Below are positions 34,341-46,586 of a stretch of DNA of 64,000 nt, piece after piece; within the stretch, counting starts at the first letter, position 1, and each line of letters opens with the position of its first letter. A program made the translations under genes and the position numbers. The notes under the pieces were generated by a model. That model ran no database searches and was not told the origin of the DNA. It saw nothing but the letters and a program-made list of their open reading frames with translations. The stretch comes from Aspidapion aeneum (Eukaryota; Arthropoda; Insecta; Coleoptera; Brentidae): positions 86,517,022-86,581,021 of the forward strand of contig OY755040.1 of assembly GCA_963576565.1 (NCBI GenBank), read 5' to 3'.

Positions 34341-34970
34341 AGCTCACACATATACTATACTACCTATAGTAGTGTGAGCTATGGTGACACTAATTTTTTC
34401 GAGAAACTTTTGCTCCGATTTCAAATTTTTTTATATATCTTTGCGTTTCAGATGTTTTTGAAACTTTTTTGTTGCGCCGTCTGTCTGTCTGTCTGTATGT
34501 CTGTCTGTCTGTCTGTATGTCTGTCTGTAACGACCAACGCGCATAAGTTAAAAACCGCCTGCCCGATTTTAATGAAATTTGGTACCTAGGCTGGGTTTTG
34601 GATCGAAATGGTCCCATTTAAAAATGAACAAAATCCACCGAACAAAAGCCACATAAAAGGCTGGGGGAAGATTTCAAAAATTAGAGTTTATGTAAAAATA
34701 TTGCGGGTGTGATATCAAACGAAAGGTAATTGAGTCTGGAGTTAAACAAAATACATTTTAGTTTATTTCAAAAAGAGTGGGGGTAATTTTTAAAAATTAG
34801 AGTTTCAATCAAAACATGGCTTGTGTGGTATCAAACGAAAGGTAATTGAGTCTGGAATTGAATACAATATATTTCAGTTTTTAGTAATATTAGCTCACAC
34901 GTACACTATAACTATAGTACCCAGTGTGAGCTTAAGTGCCCATAAATTGGCAGAGTATTTTTCATATCGA
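34341..34970 (+). mobile_element. hairpin-ended family, copy 3
   Basis: Same order of parts as copy 1, with a short (TGTC)n tract at 34482-34526 and one sub-repeat fewer. The closing hairpin and CCCATAAATTGGCAGAGTAT end are present. It begins 20 bases beyond the TA-flanked palindrome. Confidence 0.85.
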
Positions 34971-35650
34971 CGGTGTTAAGGCAGAAAGGCGTTAAGGCTA
35001 TTTCCTAAATTTTTAAGGATCCAAAAACGTTTTACGCCCTTATGAAACGGACGATAGAAGAAGCGATATTTGCAACAAACTTTCTAGGTATATAATCTGT
35101 AAAACAATGGTTGAAACAAAAACAGATTTTTTGAGAACCACCCAACCGATTTTACTAATTTGTACCTTGTTGTGTGGGGAAAAAGTAGTGCTTTTCTATA
35201 AATTAAAAAAAAAAACTAAAACATTTTCGAAAAATAAGAAAAAACACGCCATTTTTAAGAATCAAGTATGATTGTGTCCGCCATTTTAAATTTTAGGATA
35301 GCGATAAACTTTGATCATGATCTTTAAAGAGCAATCTATTCTCACTAGATTTTTTTTTATTTCATTAAAATCGGTTCAGTGGTAATGAATTTATAAGGAA
35401 ATATATGCAGACATAATTGGCAAGGCAATCGTATATTATGCAAAACAATGGTCGAAACAAAAGCATTTTTTTTTTAGAACTGCTGAACCCATTTTGCCGA
35501 TTCGTATCTTGTTGTGCGCGGCAAGAATGCAGCTATTTTACTGATTTAAAAAAATAATTAAAACATGTTCGCGACACATGAATAAACGAGCATCTTTAAA
35601 GGGTACATTTTAATTTCGACCGCCATCTTGGATTTTAAGATGGCGGACAA
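34971..35650. other. spacer between copies 3 and 4, with a fragment of the CCGGGTGGGCC family
   Basis: From about 35094 it matches the interior of the 32617-34320 element (CAATGGTTGAAACAAAAA, ACCGATTTTACTAATTTGTACC, CCGCCATCTTGGATTTTAAG). It lacks that element's ends. The first 120 bases are unmatched. Confidence 0.75.
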
Positions 35651-36403
35651 AAAATACTCTGCCAATATATGGGCCCCTAAGCTCACACTAGTTACTATAG
35701 TTATAGTGTACATGTGAATAATATAACTAAAAACAGAAATATATTTTATTCAACTCCGGACTAAATTACCTTTTGTTTGATACCACACAAGTCATGTTTT
35801 GACTTAAACTCAAATTTTTGAAATCTACCCCCACCCTTAAAAAAACAAAAAACTAAAGTGTATTTTGTTAAACTCCAGACTCAATTACCTTTCGTTTGAT
35901 ATCACACACGCCATATTTTCACTTAAACTCTAATTTTTAAAATATACCCCCACCCTTTTTTTTTAAATAAATTAAAATGTATTTTGTTTAACTGCAGACT
36001 CAATTACCTATCGTTTGATATCACACACGCCATATTTTCACATAAACTCTAATTTTTGAAATCTACCCCAACCATTTTATTTGGTTTGTGTTCGGTGGAT
36101 TTTGTTCATTTTTAAACGGGACCATCTCGACCCAAGACCCAGCCTAGGTACCAAATTTCATTAAAATCGGCCAAGCGGTTTTTGAGTTATGCGCGTTGGT
36201 CGTTACAGACAGACAGACAGACAGACAGACATACAGACAGACAGACAGACAGACAGAAAGACAGACAGACGGCGCAACAAAAAAGTTTCAAAATCATCTG
36301 AAACGCAAAGATATATAAAAAATTTTGAAATCAGAGCAACTTTTTTTTTCTCGAAAAAATTAGGATCACCATAGCTCACACTACTATAGTATAGTATATG
36401 CAT
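35651..36403 (-). mobile_element. hairpin-ended family, copy 4 (inverted)
   Basis: Faces copy 3, from TACTCTGCCAATATATGGGC to TAGTATAGTATATG. The (CAGA)n tract is at 36206-36270. The outermost hairpin arm is mutated (GCATAAACT in place of TGTGTGAGCT). Confidence 0.85.
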
Positions 36404-36851
36404 AAACTAATAAATAGACAACCAATCCAAAATGGCCCGATTTACCGAAATCTCATACCAGATGGCCATACACGACGGTGTAAATATTCATTGTGAATTG
36501 CCTCCTCTGAAAGAGTCGGCGGTGTTGCCATACCAAAGACAATTATACCAATCTACTTTACAATCGTCCTACTTTCCCCCGCTTATAGATTCCTTTTTCA
36601 AGACGTGGACATTTAGTGACCTGGCGTAAACAACCCGGAGCGCTTGGCAATTCTTCCGCTCTTTTAAATGAGGTGCATTAAAGAGAGAGAGCCTCTCTCG
36701 GTCGGCCCCGTGGGTTTGCTCGAACTCTATTATGAATGAGGTATTTAGAATTTGGTAGGTATACGGTTTAATTTAATCAAATAATATTCCTTTTCGAGCG
36801 ACTGCCTATTTATTATAATATGCTTGGGCCAGAAACTAGTTAAATTCTACT
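36404..36851. other. non-coding stretch
   Basis: A 65-codon open frame (36432-36629) has no recognisable motif and no neighbouring exon signal. A GAGAGAGAGCCTCTCTC palindrome lies at 36684-36700. Nothing else supported. Confidence 0.35.
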
Positions 36852-36853
36852 TA

Positions 36854-39347
36854 GTGCAGGCGCTGTAGGTAGTTGAGTATGCAAAATAAGAGGAGCGCAC
36901 TTTGACAGTGGGTCAAGGATCTGGATGTTGCCAAGCCAGGTTTTTTTGTGTCCTATAGTCGGTTGTAGACAATGAAATTTCCTTTTAAACGATGTGTAAC
37001 AGGGCAGGATTAGTTTTATTTATAACAATTTAGGGCCTTGTTTTACAAGTTTTATCCAATTTTCTCAAAAACTAAGCTTTTTAGGAAAAACATATTCCAC
37101 ACTTTATTGTAGAAAATGAAATTCCCTTTTTAATAGTGTATAAGTTTAGTGCAATCAGATTAACAGCAAACTCTCCAGCGGCGTCCGTTTTTTGAGAAAA
37201 TATGAAAAAAATTAAAAAACCACATGTTTGTCACAAGTTCTGCCCGATTATCTTAAAAACCAAGCCCTCTATCAAAAATTGTGCCCTATAGTCGATTATA
37301 GACAATAAAAATTCCTTTTAAACGCCGTACCACAAGGTAAGGTTTATCTTCACAATAAAACTTCACAGGCGTCCGTAAATAAAATCAATTTTTACAAATC
37401 ACCAAACAAATTAATTTTGTTACAGGTTTTATCCAATTTTCTTAGAAACTAAGCTCAATAAAAAAAAAGTGTTCTAAAATTTATTGTAAAAAATAAAATT
37501 ATGTTCGTAAATGGGGAACATTTACAAAATAAATAAATAAAAACATTTTTGTAACATGTTTCACCCGATTTTCCAAAAAACCGAGCTCTTTATCAAAAAA
37601 TGTCTTATACTTGATTGTAGAAAATTTTTTTCCTTTTCAACGATGTATAACAAGGTAAGAAAAGTTTAATTTTTAAAACTTTGGGGACGTCCGTAAATTA
37701 AATCAATGTTTAAAAATCACCAAACAAATTAATTTTGGTTCGATTTTTTTTAAGATTCTTAAAATTTGAATCAGTGGCGGTAGTAGGCCATCCCCCCTCA
37801 CATATCTAACCGTACCTACAAAATTATGGCGCAGGATGTGGAGAAAAGGTGAGTAGTAGGATCACCTTTGCTGCTAGAGCCGTACCTAGAATCTTTTTTC
37901 GGGGGGAGTTTCAACTTTTTTTTTGTGGAGGAGGGATGGAAGGAAAGGTACAAGGGGTGCAAAGACTATCAATGCAGATGGCGGGTATATTGTGGTGCTT
38001 CATTTGTTAATTTTTAAAAATTTATTTTATTTACAAACGCCCCTGAAGTTTTAAAAATGAAATTAATCTTACCAAGTTATATATCATTTAAAAGAAAATT
38101 TTATTTTCTATAAATCAGCTGTCAAGCATATTTCTTATAAAAGCTTAGTTTTTTTGGAAAATCGGATGAAACATGTGACAAAAATGCTTTTATTTTTTTT
38201 TGTTTTATATGACCATTATATCTATACGAACTTCGCTGGAGAGTTTGTCATTAACCAAATCTCACTGACTTATATATCGGTAAAATGGGAATTTTGTTTT
38301 CATCAATAAAGTTTAGAACATTTTCAATTGGGCTTAGTTTTTAAGGAAATTGGATAAAACCTGTAAAAAAATTAATTTATTTGTGATTTGTAAAAATTGA
38401 TTTTATTTACGGACGCCTGTTAGGTTTTAATTTAAAGCTAAATCTCACTTTGTGACACAGCAGTTAAAAGAAAATTTTATTGTCTACAATCGACTATGTA
38501 ACATGATTTTTGACAGAAGGCTTAGTTTTTAAGGTAATCGGGTAAAACATAAGACAAACATGTGGTTTTTTAATTTTTTAAACATTTTCTGAACAAACGG
38601 ACGCCGCTGGAAAGTTTGGTAATACTCTGCGCTAGCTTATACATAGTTAAAAATATAATTTTATTTTCTACAATAAAGTGTAAATATTTTTTTCCCAAAA
38701 AGCTTAATTTAGTGATTTTTCAAAATTGATGTAATTTACGGACGACCCTAAATTGTTATAGATAAAAGTAATCTTACCTTCTTATACATCGTTTTGAAGG
38801 AAATTTCATTGTCTACAATTGACTGTAGAACATAATTTTTGATAGATAGCTTAGTTTTCAATCGGTTAAATCATGTGATAAACATGTTTCTTGTTTTGAT
38901 ATTTTTACATCACTTCAATTAACGGACGCCGCTGAAGACTTTGTCATTGGTCGTACCTCACAGTAATACAGCAAATTTTATTGTCTATAATAAAGGTAAT
39001 TACATATTTTTCCCTAAGAAGCTTAGTTTTTCAGAAAATTTGAAGAAAACCTCAAAATCGCAGGTTTTGAGGGGTTTTTGGGGGTTTCGCTAACAAACTA
39101 ATAAAGATTGGATTTTACACATTTTTGATTAATAATTTCTCTGTCATTGTGGCTTTAAGGCGTCAACTTAGTTAAATTTTCAGAAATTCGAACACGGCTA
39201 TAAGAGAAGGGGGGATAAAAAAAAATTAGACCAAAACCTGGCTTGGAAACATCCAGATCGTTAATCTGCGACCTTTTGTCAGCTAGAATCCATTGTCAAA
39301 CTGCGGTCGTCATATTTTGCATACTCAACTACCTACAGAGCCTGCAC
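36854..39347. mobile_element. palindromic non-autonomous DNA element, 2.5 kb
   Basis: GTGCAGGCGCTGTAGGTAGT at the left end and its near-exact inverse at the right end (CTACAGAGCCTGCAC) are flanked by TA (36852-36853 and 39348-39349). Inverted blocks include GAGTATGCAAAATA, GGATCTGGATGTTGCCAAGC-like and many AAGCTTAGTTTTTAAGG..AATCGG words. Sub-units with CGTCCGTAAAT and AACGGACGCC recur several times in each arm. No ORF. A separate hAT-like end, CAGTGGCGGTAGTAGGCC, sits at about 37774 near the centre. Confidence 0.8.
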
Positions 39348-39415
39348 TAACTCGTTTGTTTCGGCTTAGGCGTTTACGTTTTGGACCTATAAATAATTGT
39401 CTATATATATATATA

Positions 39416-39648
39416 CCGGGTGGGGCAAAAAAAAACCGGACAATACATGAATAAACGAGCATCTTTGAAGGGTGCAATTTAATTTCGACCGCCATCTTGG
39501 ATTTTGATATGGCGCGGCGGACCGAAAAAGATATTTAGATAAAACTCTGAATAATTCTCTGCCAAGTGCAGTTTGTCCCATTAAAATCGATGATATACTT
39601 CAAAAGTTATATTGAAAAAAAATTGTCCGGTTTTTTTGGCGCACCCGG
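39416..39648. mobile_element. short MITE of the CCGGGTGGGCC family, 233 bp
   Basis: Begins CCGGGTGGGGCAAAAAAAAA and ends TTTTTTTGGCGCACCCGG, with TA on both sides (39414-39415 and 39649-39650). It inserted in a short TATATATA run. Its interior matches both arms of the 1.7-kb element at 32617-34320, so it looks like an internal-deletion derivative. Confidence 0.9.
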
Positions 39649-39824
39649 TATACATAGACTAATAATTTCTAAAATACAATAAATAATCAAAAATATCTTT
39701 GATTTCCATAATATATGCCCAAGAAGAAAGGGTAAAAAAGACGTTGGATGGTTTTTAGATCGAGTGGCGCACTTTTTACACCGTAGCGACTACTTAAGTG
39801 TTTAATTAATAAAAAAATTTAATT

Positions 39825-40105
39825 GGCAGAAAACTGTCATTAGCATTAATGTAATTTGATCAAAATCTAATCAACTCGTGAGTGTCGAACACTATTTTAC
39901 CTGAAACTTTTATGAACATCGGTTTAGTGGTTTAGGAGCTATCGTGTGACGGAGAGGCATACGCACACACACAGGCAGACATCACGACGATATTGGTAAG
40001 ATAGGTCAAAATACACCCAAATAACAAATTTTAGGCGTTATCTCAAAAAAAATAGTTTCGTCGAAAATAATACCTTCACTACCCATTGCTGCGCGAGCTA
40101 GGAAG
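39825..40105. repeat. dispersed repeat, copy B (copy A at 4145-4425)
   Basis: Same orientation and order of landmarks as copy A, about 75-80 percent alike by eye, ending CCCATTGCTGCGCGAGCTAGG. Confidence 0.7.
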
Positions 40106-40393
40106 GTAAAGAAATATTTTCAGAGGACCCAAATTTAACCGCAAACCAAAAAATCGCTTTCCAATTTTGGCCAAATAGTTTAAAAAATGGTTTTGAATTT
40201 AAGCAGCCAAAATCTTTGAATTTGCCCGACCACTATAAGATTTGGATATTTTTTTATAAAAACTAAAAAATATTCAACTTTAGATGCCTTAATATATTTT
40301 AAAAAATTACACTCTTTTAAGGCTGGTCTATAATAGTAAAATAAAGATTTTTGCAACCCAGTAAAATGTTCACCATTTTGGATCCGCCACTCT

Positions 40394-40550
40394 TGAAATA
40401 AAAAACGTAAATGAAATAAAATTTCGGACTTCCATTCAGTTTACACTTGATAACGGTAAGAGATACTTACTAACCGAAACGTCGTGTTTTAAAATAAATA
40501 AAGACAATGGAAGTCCGAAATTTTATTTCATTTACGTTTTTTATTTCCAG
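40394..40550. mobile_element. small fold-back element
   Basis: A 43-base left arm (GAAATAAAAAACGTAAATGA ... TTCGGACTTCCATT) is exactly inverted at 40507-40550, with a loop of about 70 bases. No ORF. No clear target duplication. Confidence 0.8.
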
Positions 40551-42290
40551 TAAAATGTTGTTGGAAAAAAATCTTATAGCATATACAGAAAGAATTTTTG
40601 AAATCGCCCTATATTTGATAAAATTATTCGAATATGGTTTTTGAAGAGGGTGTGGGGGAATGACAGAAGGGGCGATGGGTGGAAGCAAGGAGGACTACAA
40701 AGTAGGAATTAGTAACGTAAAGTAATTATCCGATTGCAAAATGATAATTATTAATCCGCTTGCAAAATGATCTTTAGAATATTTTTAAGTTATTATATTA
40801 TGTTTGTATTCAGGAAATATGTGGAAAATATCTAAAAAAATCTTAGCTTCAGGGGGGCCCGAGCCCCCCCCCCTTATATACGCCACTGTGTCTATCCATA
40901 ACAAGTGTGTTGCTTTTACCACAAACGAGTATAATATAGGTAGTTTACATTAAAAGCGTCTAGAGCAACCACGGAACTGTAACATAAAAGAGCAACACAA
41001 ACATTTGAGCATAGAGAACTAAATATAATGTAAGATACAAAAAAGCGCAAAGTAATTAAATGAAATTTTTGTTTGTTAATTATTTTTATAAGAAGTACTT
41101 CATATGCATAATTTTTTTCCTACCACTACACATGAAAATGATGGATTTCACACCATTTTCATCCTCAGAAAACGTTAGATTTCACCTATGGACAAAAATT
41201 TTTCTGCACATGAAAAAGTACTTTTCGCACATGTATGGAAAATATGTACAATGGCGCTAACTGCCACAATGTTTTTCCGTACATGTGTTGCAAACTGTCT
41301 TTCCACACGTGTGCGGAAAAGCAGTTTCATTTGATTTGTGCAAAATTGAAGAACCGTTTTTATAAAAATGAGTATAGCTCATCAGTGTTCGTAGGAAAGA
41401 TAGCGTACACAACTCGATAGAAAGTAACTTTCTTACACTCGCCTGTTGTTTCACTCGGCTGGCGCCTCATTCTCAACATTCACGCTCGTGTGAAATTTGT
41501 CACTGTCTTCTCTTGTTCATATGTAATAGACTATTTCGTTTTTAACCTTACCATATGAATAATAAGGTTACTCGTTCCAGACCTTACTAACTAGAAACCA
41601 CAAAAAGGGTCCACTTATTACAAAAAAAGAATGAAACTGCGCCTCCTTTCAAGGGTCAGTCCCAATCCTTTTTCGTTGTTTAGGGATAAAAACATAAAAG
41701 ATAAAAGTGTCACTGTTTATCCCTGGGATGAACAGGGATAGATCAGGGATAAAAAATTAAAATCAGGGATGAAAAGTGACAGGTGAGGAATTACAAACCT
41801 GGTTTTTAGCGCATTTGATATTTTAGACAAGTCATTCTTATTTGATTAAACAATCGTTTATTAACACTATTTTTATACACCCCACGCTTTTACCTTAGTC
41901 TGTTAAAAGTCACGTTAGTGTACTTAAAATTTTTTAGTTTTTTATACAGCTGATGATTTCAGTTGAACCGTTTAACTTAAAAGTGTTTTACGTATTTTTG
42001 AATTTAATATTTGGCTAAATAAAAAGTTTAAAAAATTCAAATAAATGTAAAAATAACTAAATGCAAAATTTTTAAGTAGTTATACTACTACAATGAAAAA
42101 AAAAACAAATAATATATAAAACTAAAAAAAGTTATGAAATATTCTTGAAGATCAGTTTCTAGTTAGTTAGGTATCTATTTATTTATTTAATTTAATTTTG
42201 GATAATTTTGAAGTCACCAAGTGCTTATTTGTTTTTTAAAAGATTTTTTTGACCTTTTGTTCAGTTCAGATGGTAGCAGGTTAAAGAGTT
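40551..42290. other. 1.7 kb without genes; one copy of a scattered repeat
   Basis: At about 40735-40930, TGCAAAATGAT...CCAGAA-like, a G/C tract, and GTCTATCCATAACAAGTGTGTTGCTT match parts of 45480-46020 and 46640-46900. The rest is AT-rich with short inverted words (CACATGTATGG, CACACGTGTGCGG) and no supported gene. Confidence 0.5.
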
Positions 42291-42612
42291 CTTTTCCAAT
42301 GTATGTTTTTCTGTACATTTCTCGAGTTTTTTTGAACATTTTCCGTGTTTTTCTGACCATTTCCCCAGTTTTCCAGGATTTCCGAAAATTTTCCCAGTTT
42401 TTCCGAGCATTTCGCGAGGTTTTTCAAACATTTCTAAAGTTTTTTGAAAATTGTCCGAGGTTTTCTAAACATTTTCCGAAAATTTCCCGAGTTTTTTCTA
42501 ACATTTCTCGAGTTTTTTGAAAATTTTCTAAACATTTTCCGAGTTTTTCCTGACATTTCCGAAAATTTCTTGAGTTTTCCCAAAAAAATTCTGAGTTGTC
42601 CGAAAATTTTAA
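42291..42612. repeat. degenerate minisatellite, unit about 20-24 bp
   Basis: CATTTTCCGAGTTTTTCTGA-like units repeat roughly fourteen times with variation (ACATTTC.CGAGTTTTTT, GAAAATTTCC). It reads open in several frames on both strands, as simple repeats do. Confidence 0.8.
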
Positions 42613-43089
42613 GGTGTAAGGACTGTACATTTGCCTCTGGCCTTAACTCTTGGAAGTCAGAAAATATATCTACTTTTTCTTACCTACATATCTATGCCTA
42701 CACTGGGCAAGACGCGTCCACCCCTACAGAAGGTTGCATGTATACTGAAAGGAGTGACTGAAAGATTTTTCCAAATGATTTTGAATTAAATAAAATATCG
42801 GCAACACTGCACTATGGAGTAATCACAGGGGCAAAAACGCTTCCTCTCTCTTTTTTCCTATGTAAATTATTGCATAAGAAAAAAAAGACAGAGCGAGCAT
42901 TGGAGTTCATGTGGTTACCTGCTATTACCAAACGAATAGCGACATCAGCGCCCTCACCGGTCGTCACCGGCTGATTTCAAAGGTCCTCAGTGCGTGAATT
43001 AAAGAGTATGCTATTGGCCTAATGAAAGCTGAGCGTCTATTATATTATTAGTTTATGGTATATGTGTGAGCTAAAATTATCACAATATT
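42613..43089. other. non-coding; hairpin-family stub at 43053-43077
   Basis: GGTATATGTGTGAGCTAA at 43056 is the outer end of an inverted hairpin-family copy; everything inside it is missing and copy 5 starts 17 bases later. No gene seen in the rest. Confidence 0.5.
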
Positions 43090-43810
43090 AGCTCACACAT
43101 ATACTATACTATAGTAGTGTGAGCTATGGTGATCCTAATTTTTTCGAGAAAAAAAAAGTTGCTCCGATTTCAAAAAATTTTATATATCTTTGCGTTTCAG
43201 ATGATTTTGAAACTTTTTTGTCGCGCCGTCTGTCTGTCTGTATGTCTGTCTGTCTGTATGTCTGTATGTCTGTCTGTAACGACCAACGCGCATAACTCAA
43301 AAACCGCTTGGCCAATTTTAATGAAATTTGGTACCTAGGCTGGGTCTTGGGTACAAAATCCACCAAACACAAGCCAAATAAAAGGGTGGGGGAAGATTTC
43401 AAAAATTAGAGTTTATGTGAAAATATGGCGTGTGTGATATCAAACGAAAGGTAATTGAGTATGGAGTTAAACAAAATACATTTTAGTTTTTTTTCTTCAA
43501 AAAGGGTGGGGGGAGATTTCAAAAATTAGAGTTTACGTGAAAATATGCCGTGTGTGATATCAAACGAAAGGTAATTAAGTCCGGAGTTAAACAAAATACA
43601 TTTTAGTTTTTGCTTTTTTAAGGGTGGGGTAGATTTCAAAAATTTGAGTTTAAGTCAAAACATGGCTTGTGTGGTATCAAACAAAAGGTAATTTAGTCTG
43701 GAGTTGAATAAGATATATTTCAGGTTTTAGTTTTATTAGCTCGCACATACACTATAACTATAGTACCTAGTGTGAGCTTAGGGGCCCATATATTGGCAGA
43801 GTATTTTTTT
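43090..43810 (+). mobile_element. hairpin-ended family, copy 5
   Basis: Complete solo copy with both hairpins, a short (TGTC/TATG)n tract (43227-43277) and three sub-repeats, ending GGGGCCCATATATTGGCAGA. It has lost about 25 bases after GGGTCTTGGGT relative to copy 1. Confidence 0.88.
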
Positions 43811-43890
43811 AAGTTATTGTAGTTATTTTATAAATTTTAAAATATTTTTTAAAACTGACTATATTACTTAATTCTACGGAAAAAAAATGG

Positions 43891-44425
43891 CTATTTAAAG
43901 GAAGCGAAGCCTCTGTTTTGCATTGGCGGCTCGTTCTTATTTTAAAGATAGTAGTTTTATTGCAGTCTAAAGATCTTTTTATTATTTAATAAATATACAG
44001 TTTCAAGAGTTCTTATTGAAACTTTTTATTTCTGAATACATAAATATTTATAGTTTAGGTACCCATCTTTATTCTGTGTAAAAACAACATCTTTATAGTA
44101 AAAACGAGCCGCCAATGCGAAACCGAGGAAAACATGCCAAAAATAATAACCAAAAAATAGAAAACCAGGCTTCGCTTCCAGTAGCGTGTCGTGGATAAAA
44201 GGGCGGGGAGGTCGAAGACCTTAAGAGGCGCAAATAGGTATGGAAGTCAAATAAATTTGAACGAACGCCTCCCCCCCCGCCCGTCTGCGATTGGCGCCCC
44301 CGGCGTTTTTTGAGAAAAAAATAGAATTAATAGTGTTATTATTTTAAAAAAACGTTTGTAATTTATTTGACTCCTGATTATTATACGCCCCCTATACGAC
44401 ACGCCACTGTTCGCTTCCTATAGAG
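43891..44425. mobile_element. fold-back element carrying a nested hAT-like MITE
   Basis: AGGAAGCGAAGCCTCTGTTT and GCATTGGCGGCTCGTT near 43899-43935 are inverted as AACGAGCCGCCAATGCG and AGGCTTCGCTTCC near 44104-44180. The right end is split by the MITE, after which TTCGCTTCCTATAG resumes. No ORF. Confidence 0.75.
44180..44409. mobile_element. hAT-like MITE, 230 bp, 8-bp target duplication
   Basis: Begins CAGTAGCGTGTCGT and ends ACGACACGCCACTG. TTCGCTTC is duplicated exactly on both sides (44172-44179 and 44410-44417). Terminal CAGTGGCG-type repeats with an 8-bp duplication are typical of the hAT superfamily. The interior has C- and G-tracts and no ORF. Confidence 0.88.
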
Positions 44426-44909
44426 CTTACTCTACGATGACTGTCCTTACCCCTCCCCCCCTCCCCCCCTCCCACTAACCAAATCGTAAAAACCGTTAAA
44501 TAAATGTTGAAAAAAAAATTGTTTTTTTTCTAGCACAAATTTGTATTAAAATTAAGTCAACTTTTGACATTAAAAAACATGTAGAAAATCCTAACGAAAA
44601 TTTCATGTAAAAGCATTACCAAAAATATATTTCTTAATAACGTTAAGAAACCAGCATTTAAAAAACTATAATTTTACTAACATTAAAAATAATACCATCG
44701 ATATAGATATGGTTATTTTTATAATGTTTTTCCTAGATCTCATTTCTAATGTTGAATTTAAGATATATAAAGCTAATAAATGTTTTGTTTTTTAAATATT
44801 AAAAAAAAATAATACTATAGAGGGCGCTGGTATAGTCCCACTACCAGAACGGGCCATCGCCATTTTTAGTTGCGTTTCGCTGCTAGTTAATACGAGTCGG
44901 TTGCAGATA
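44426..44909. other. non-coding AT-rich stretch
   Basis: A CCCCTCCCCCCCTCCCCC tract lies at about 44451-44472. No other structure recognised. Confidence 0.4.
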
Positions 44910-46586
44910 CGCTTTGTGGTATTTTTTATCCTTAGCACTATTTTCTTTTCAAGAAAATATTTTTGCTTGAAAGCCCATTGTATACAGTTAAATACTTATT
45001 AAGCTTGATATATTTTTTTTAAATAGACGTCTTTAGATAAAAATAAATGTGTTTGTAGAAATTCTTAAATCAAACAAAAATTTTGAACATTCATTTTTGT
45101 AAATGAGTAAATAAAAATGACAGAAAGTAAAAAATTATTTTTGGCAATAACTTAAAACTGACTTTTTCTTGTAAATTATTTTTAAAGTGGGGGTAAAGGG
45201 GCATGCCCCCTCTCATCCCCCTCAAAAGTGCTATCTTACAGTATTTTCCCAATTATTTGCAAACTTTTCACTTGGCAAAAAACAGCCAAGTAACAATTAT
45301 TAGGGCTAATGAAAAGTCCGCTCTAACGATGTATAACACGCCCGCTTACATTAGTGGCGCACGTTTTATAGGCATTTAAATATATGAGAGGTATGGAAAA
45401 AACTTGTTTTTTTTTTAATTTTCTTAAATTTTACTGTCCCACATCTCTGGTTTTAAAACTTATTTTCAAAGCTGAAGAAATTTCCTTTCCAACGATGTAT
45501 ATCGCTTCCCCCTCAAGGCAGCGGTAGATCTAGCATAGACGCACCAACAATGGTCAAATTTGGTGTAACCTTGAGTCTTCATTTAAGACAACCCTGTTGG
45601 AACAGTATTAATACACACACTACGTTCAATGAGAGAAGCAACACACTTGGTATGGATATACAGTATACTCCCCCCAATAATATAACCAGGGGGATCCACC
45701 CGCCTCCTCTTGGTGGGGGGGGTGGTCCCAACCCTAAATGTGTTTAAATGACATTTTTCAGTTTGTTAGAAAAAAAAATCAAAAAAATATTTAATGGGGG
45801 GACCACCCCCCATCTAGAGTAGGCGGGTGGATCCCCCTCGTTATATTATTGGGGGAAGTATACTGTATATCCATACCAAGTGTGTTGCTTCTCTCATTGA
45901 ACGTAGTGTGTGTATTATTACTGTCCCAACATTTAAGTGTATACCGAATTTGACCATTTGTCTATGCTAGATCTACCGCTACCTTGAGGGGGGAGTGATA
46001 TACATCATTGAAAAGGAAATTTCGTCAGCTTTAAAAATAAGTTTGAAAACCAGACATGGAGGACAGTAAAATTTAAGAAAATTAAAAAAAAAAAAAAGTT
46101 TTTTCTACACCTCTCATTTATTTAAATCCATATAAAACGTGCGCCACTGATGTAGGGTGGCGTGTTATAGATCGTTAAAAAGGGCTTTTCATCAGCCCTA
46201 ATAATTGTTACTTAGTTGGTTTTTGCCAAGTTAAAAGTTTGCAAATATTTGGGAAAATACTGTACGAGAACACTTTTGAGGGGGGTGAGAGGGGGATGCC
46301 GCTTTACCCCCACTTTTAAAAAAAAATTACAAGAAAAAGTCAGTTTAAGTTATTACTAACCAAAAATATTTTTTCACTCACTCTCATTTTTACTTACTCA
46401 GTTACAAAAATTAATGTTCAAAATTTTTGTCTAATTACTACAAACACATTCATTTTTATTTCAAGGCGGCTATTTAAAAAAAATATGTCTAGCTTAATAA
46501 GTATGTAAGTGTATACAATGGGCTTTTAACCAAAGATATTTTTTTGAAAAAAAAAGAGTGTTAAGGATAAAAAATACCACAAAAAA
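44910..46586. mobile_element. large palindrome, about 1.7 kb, centre near 45750
   Basis: TTTGTGGTATTTTTTATCCTTAGCAC at the left is inverted at 46559-46584 at the right. In between, matching inverted blocks include CAATGGGCTTT, CATCCCCCTCAAAAGTG, GATCTAGCATAGAC and AAGCAACACACTTGGTATGG. Next to the centre, GGGGGATCCACCCGCC mirrors GGCGGGTGGATCCCCC. No protein-coding frame; class unknown. Related single fragments lie at 40735-40930 and 46640-46900. Confidence 0.8.

Noticed and set aside
36432..36629. 65-codon plus-strand frame (MARFTEISYQ...)
   Set aside because: No family resemblance and no supporting signals; length is within chance expectation.
42221..42761. Open frames of about 100 codons rich in F, E and K near 42.2-42.8 kb
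   Set aside because: They are translations of the 20-24 bp minisatellite and read open on both strands.
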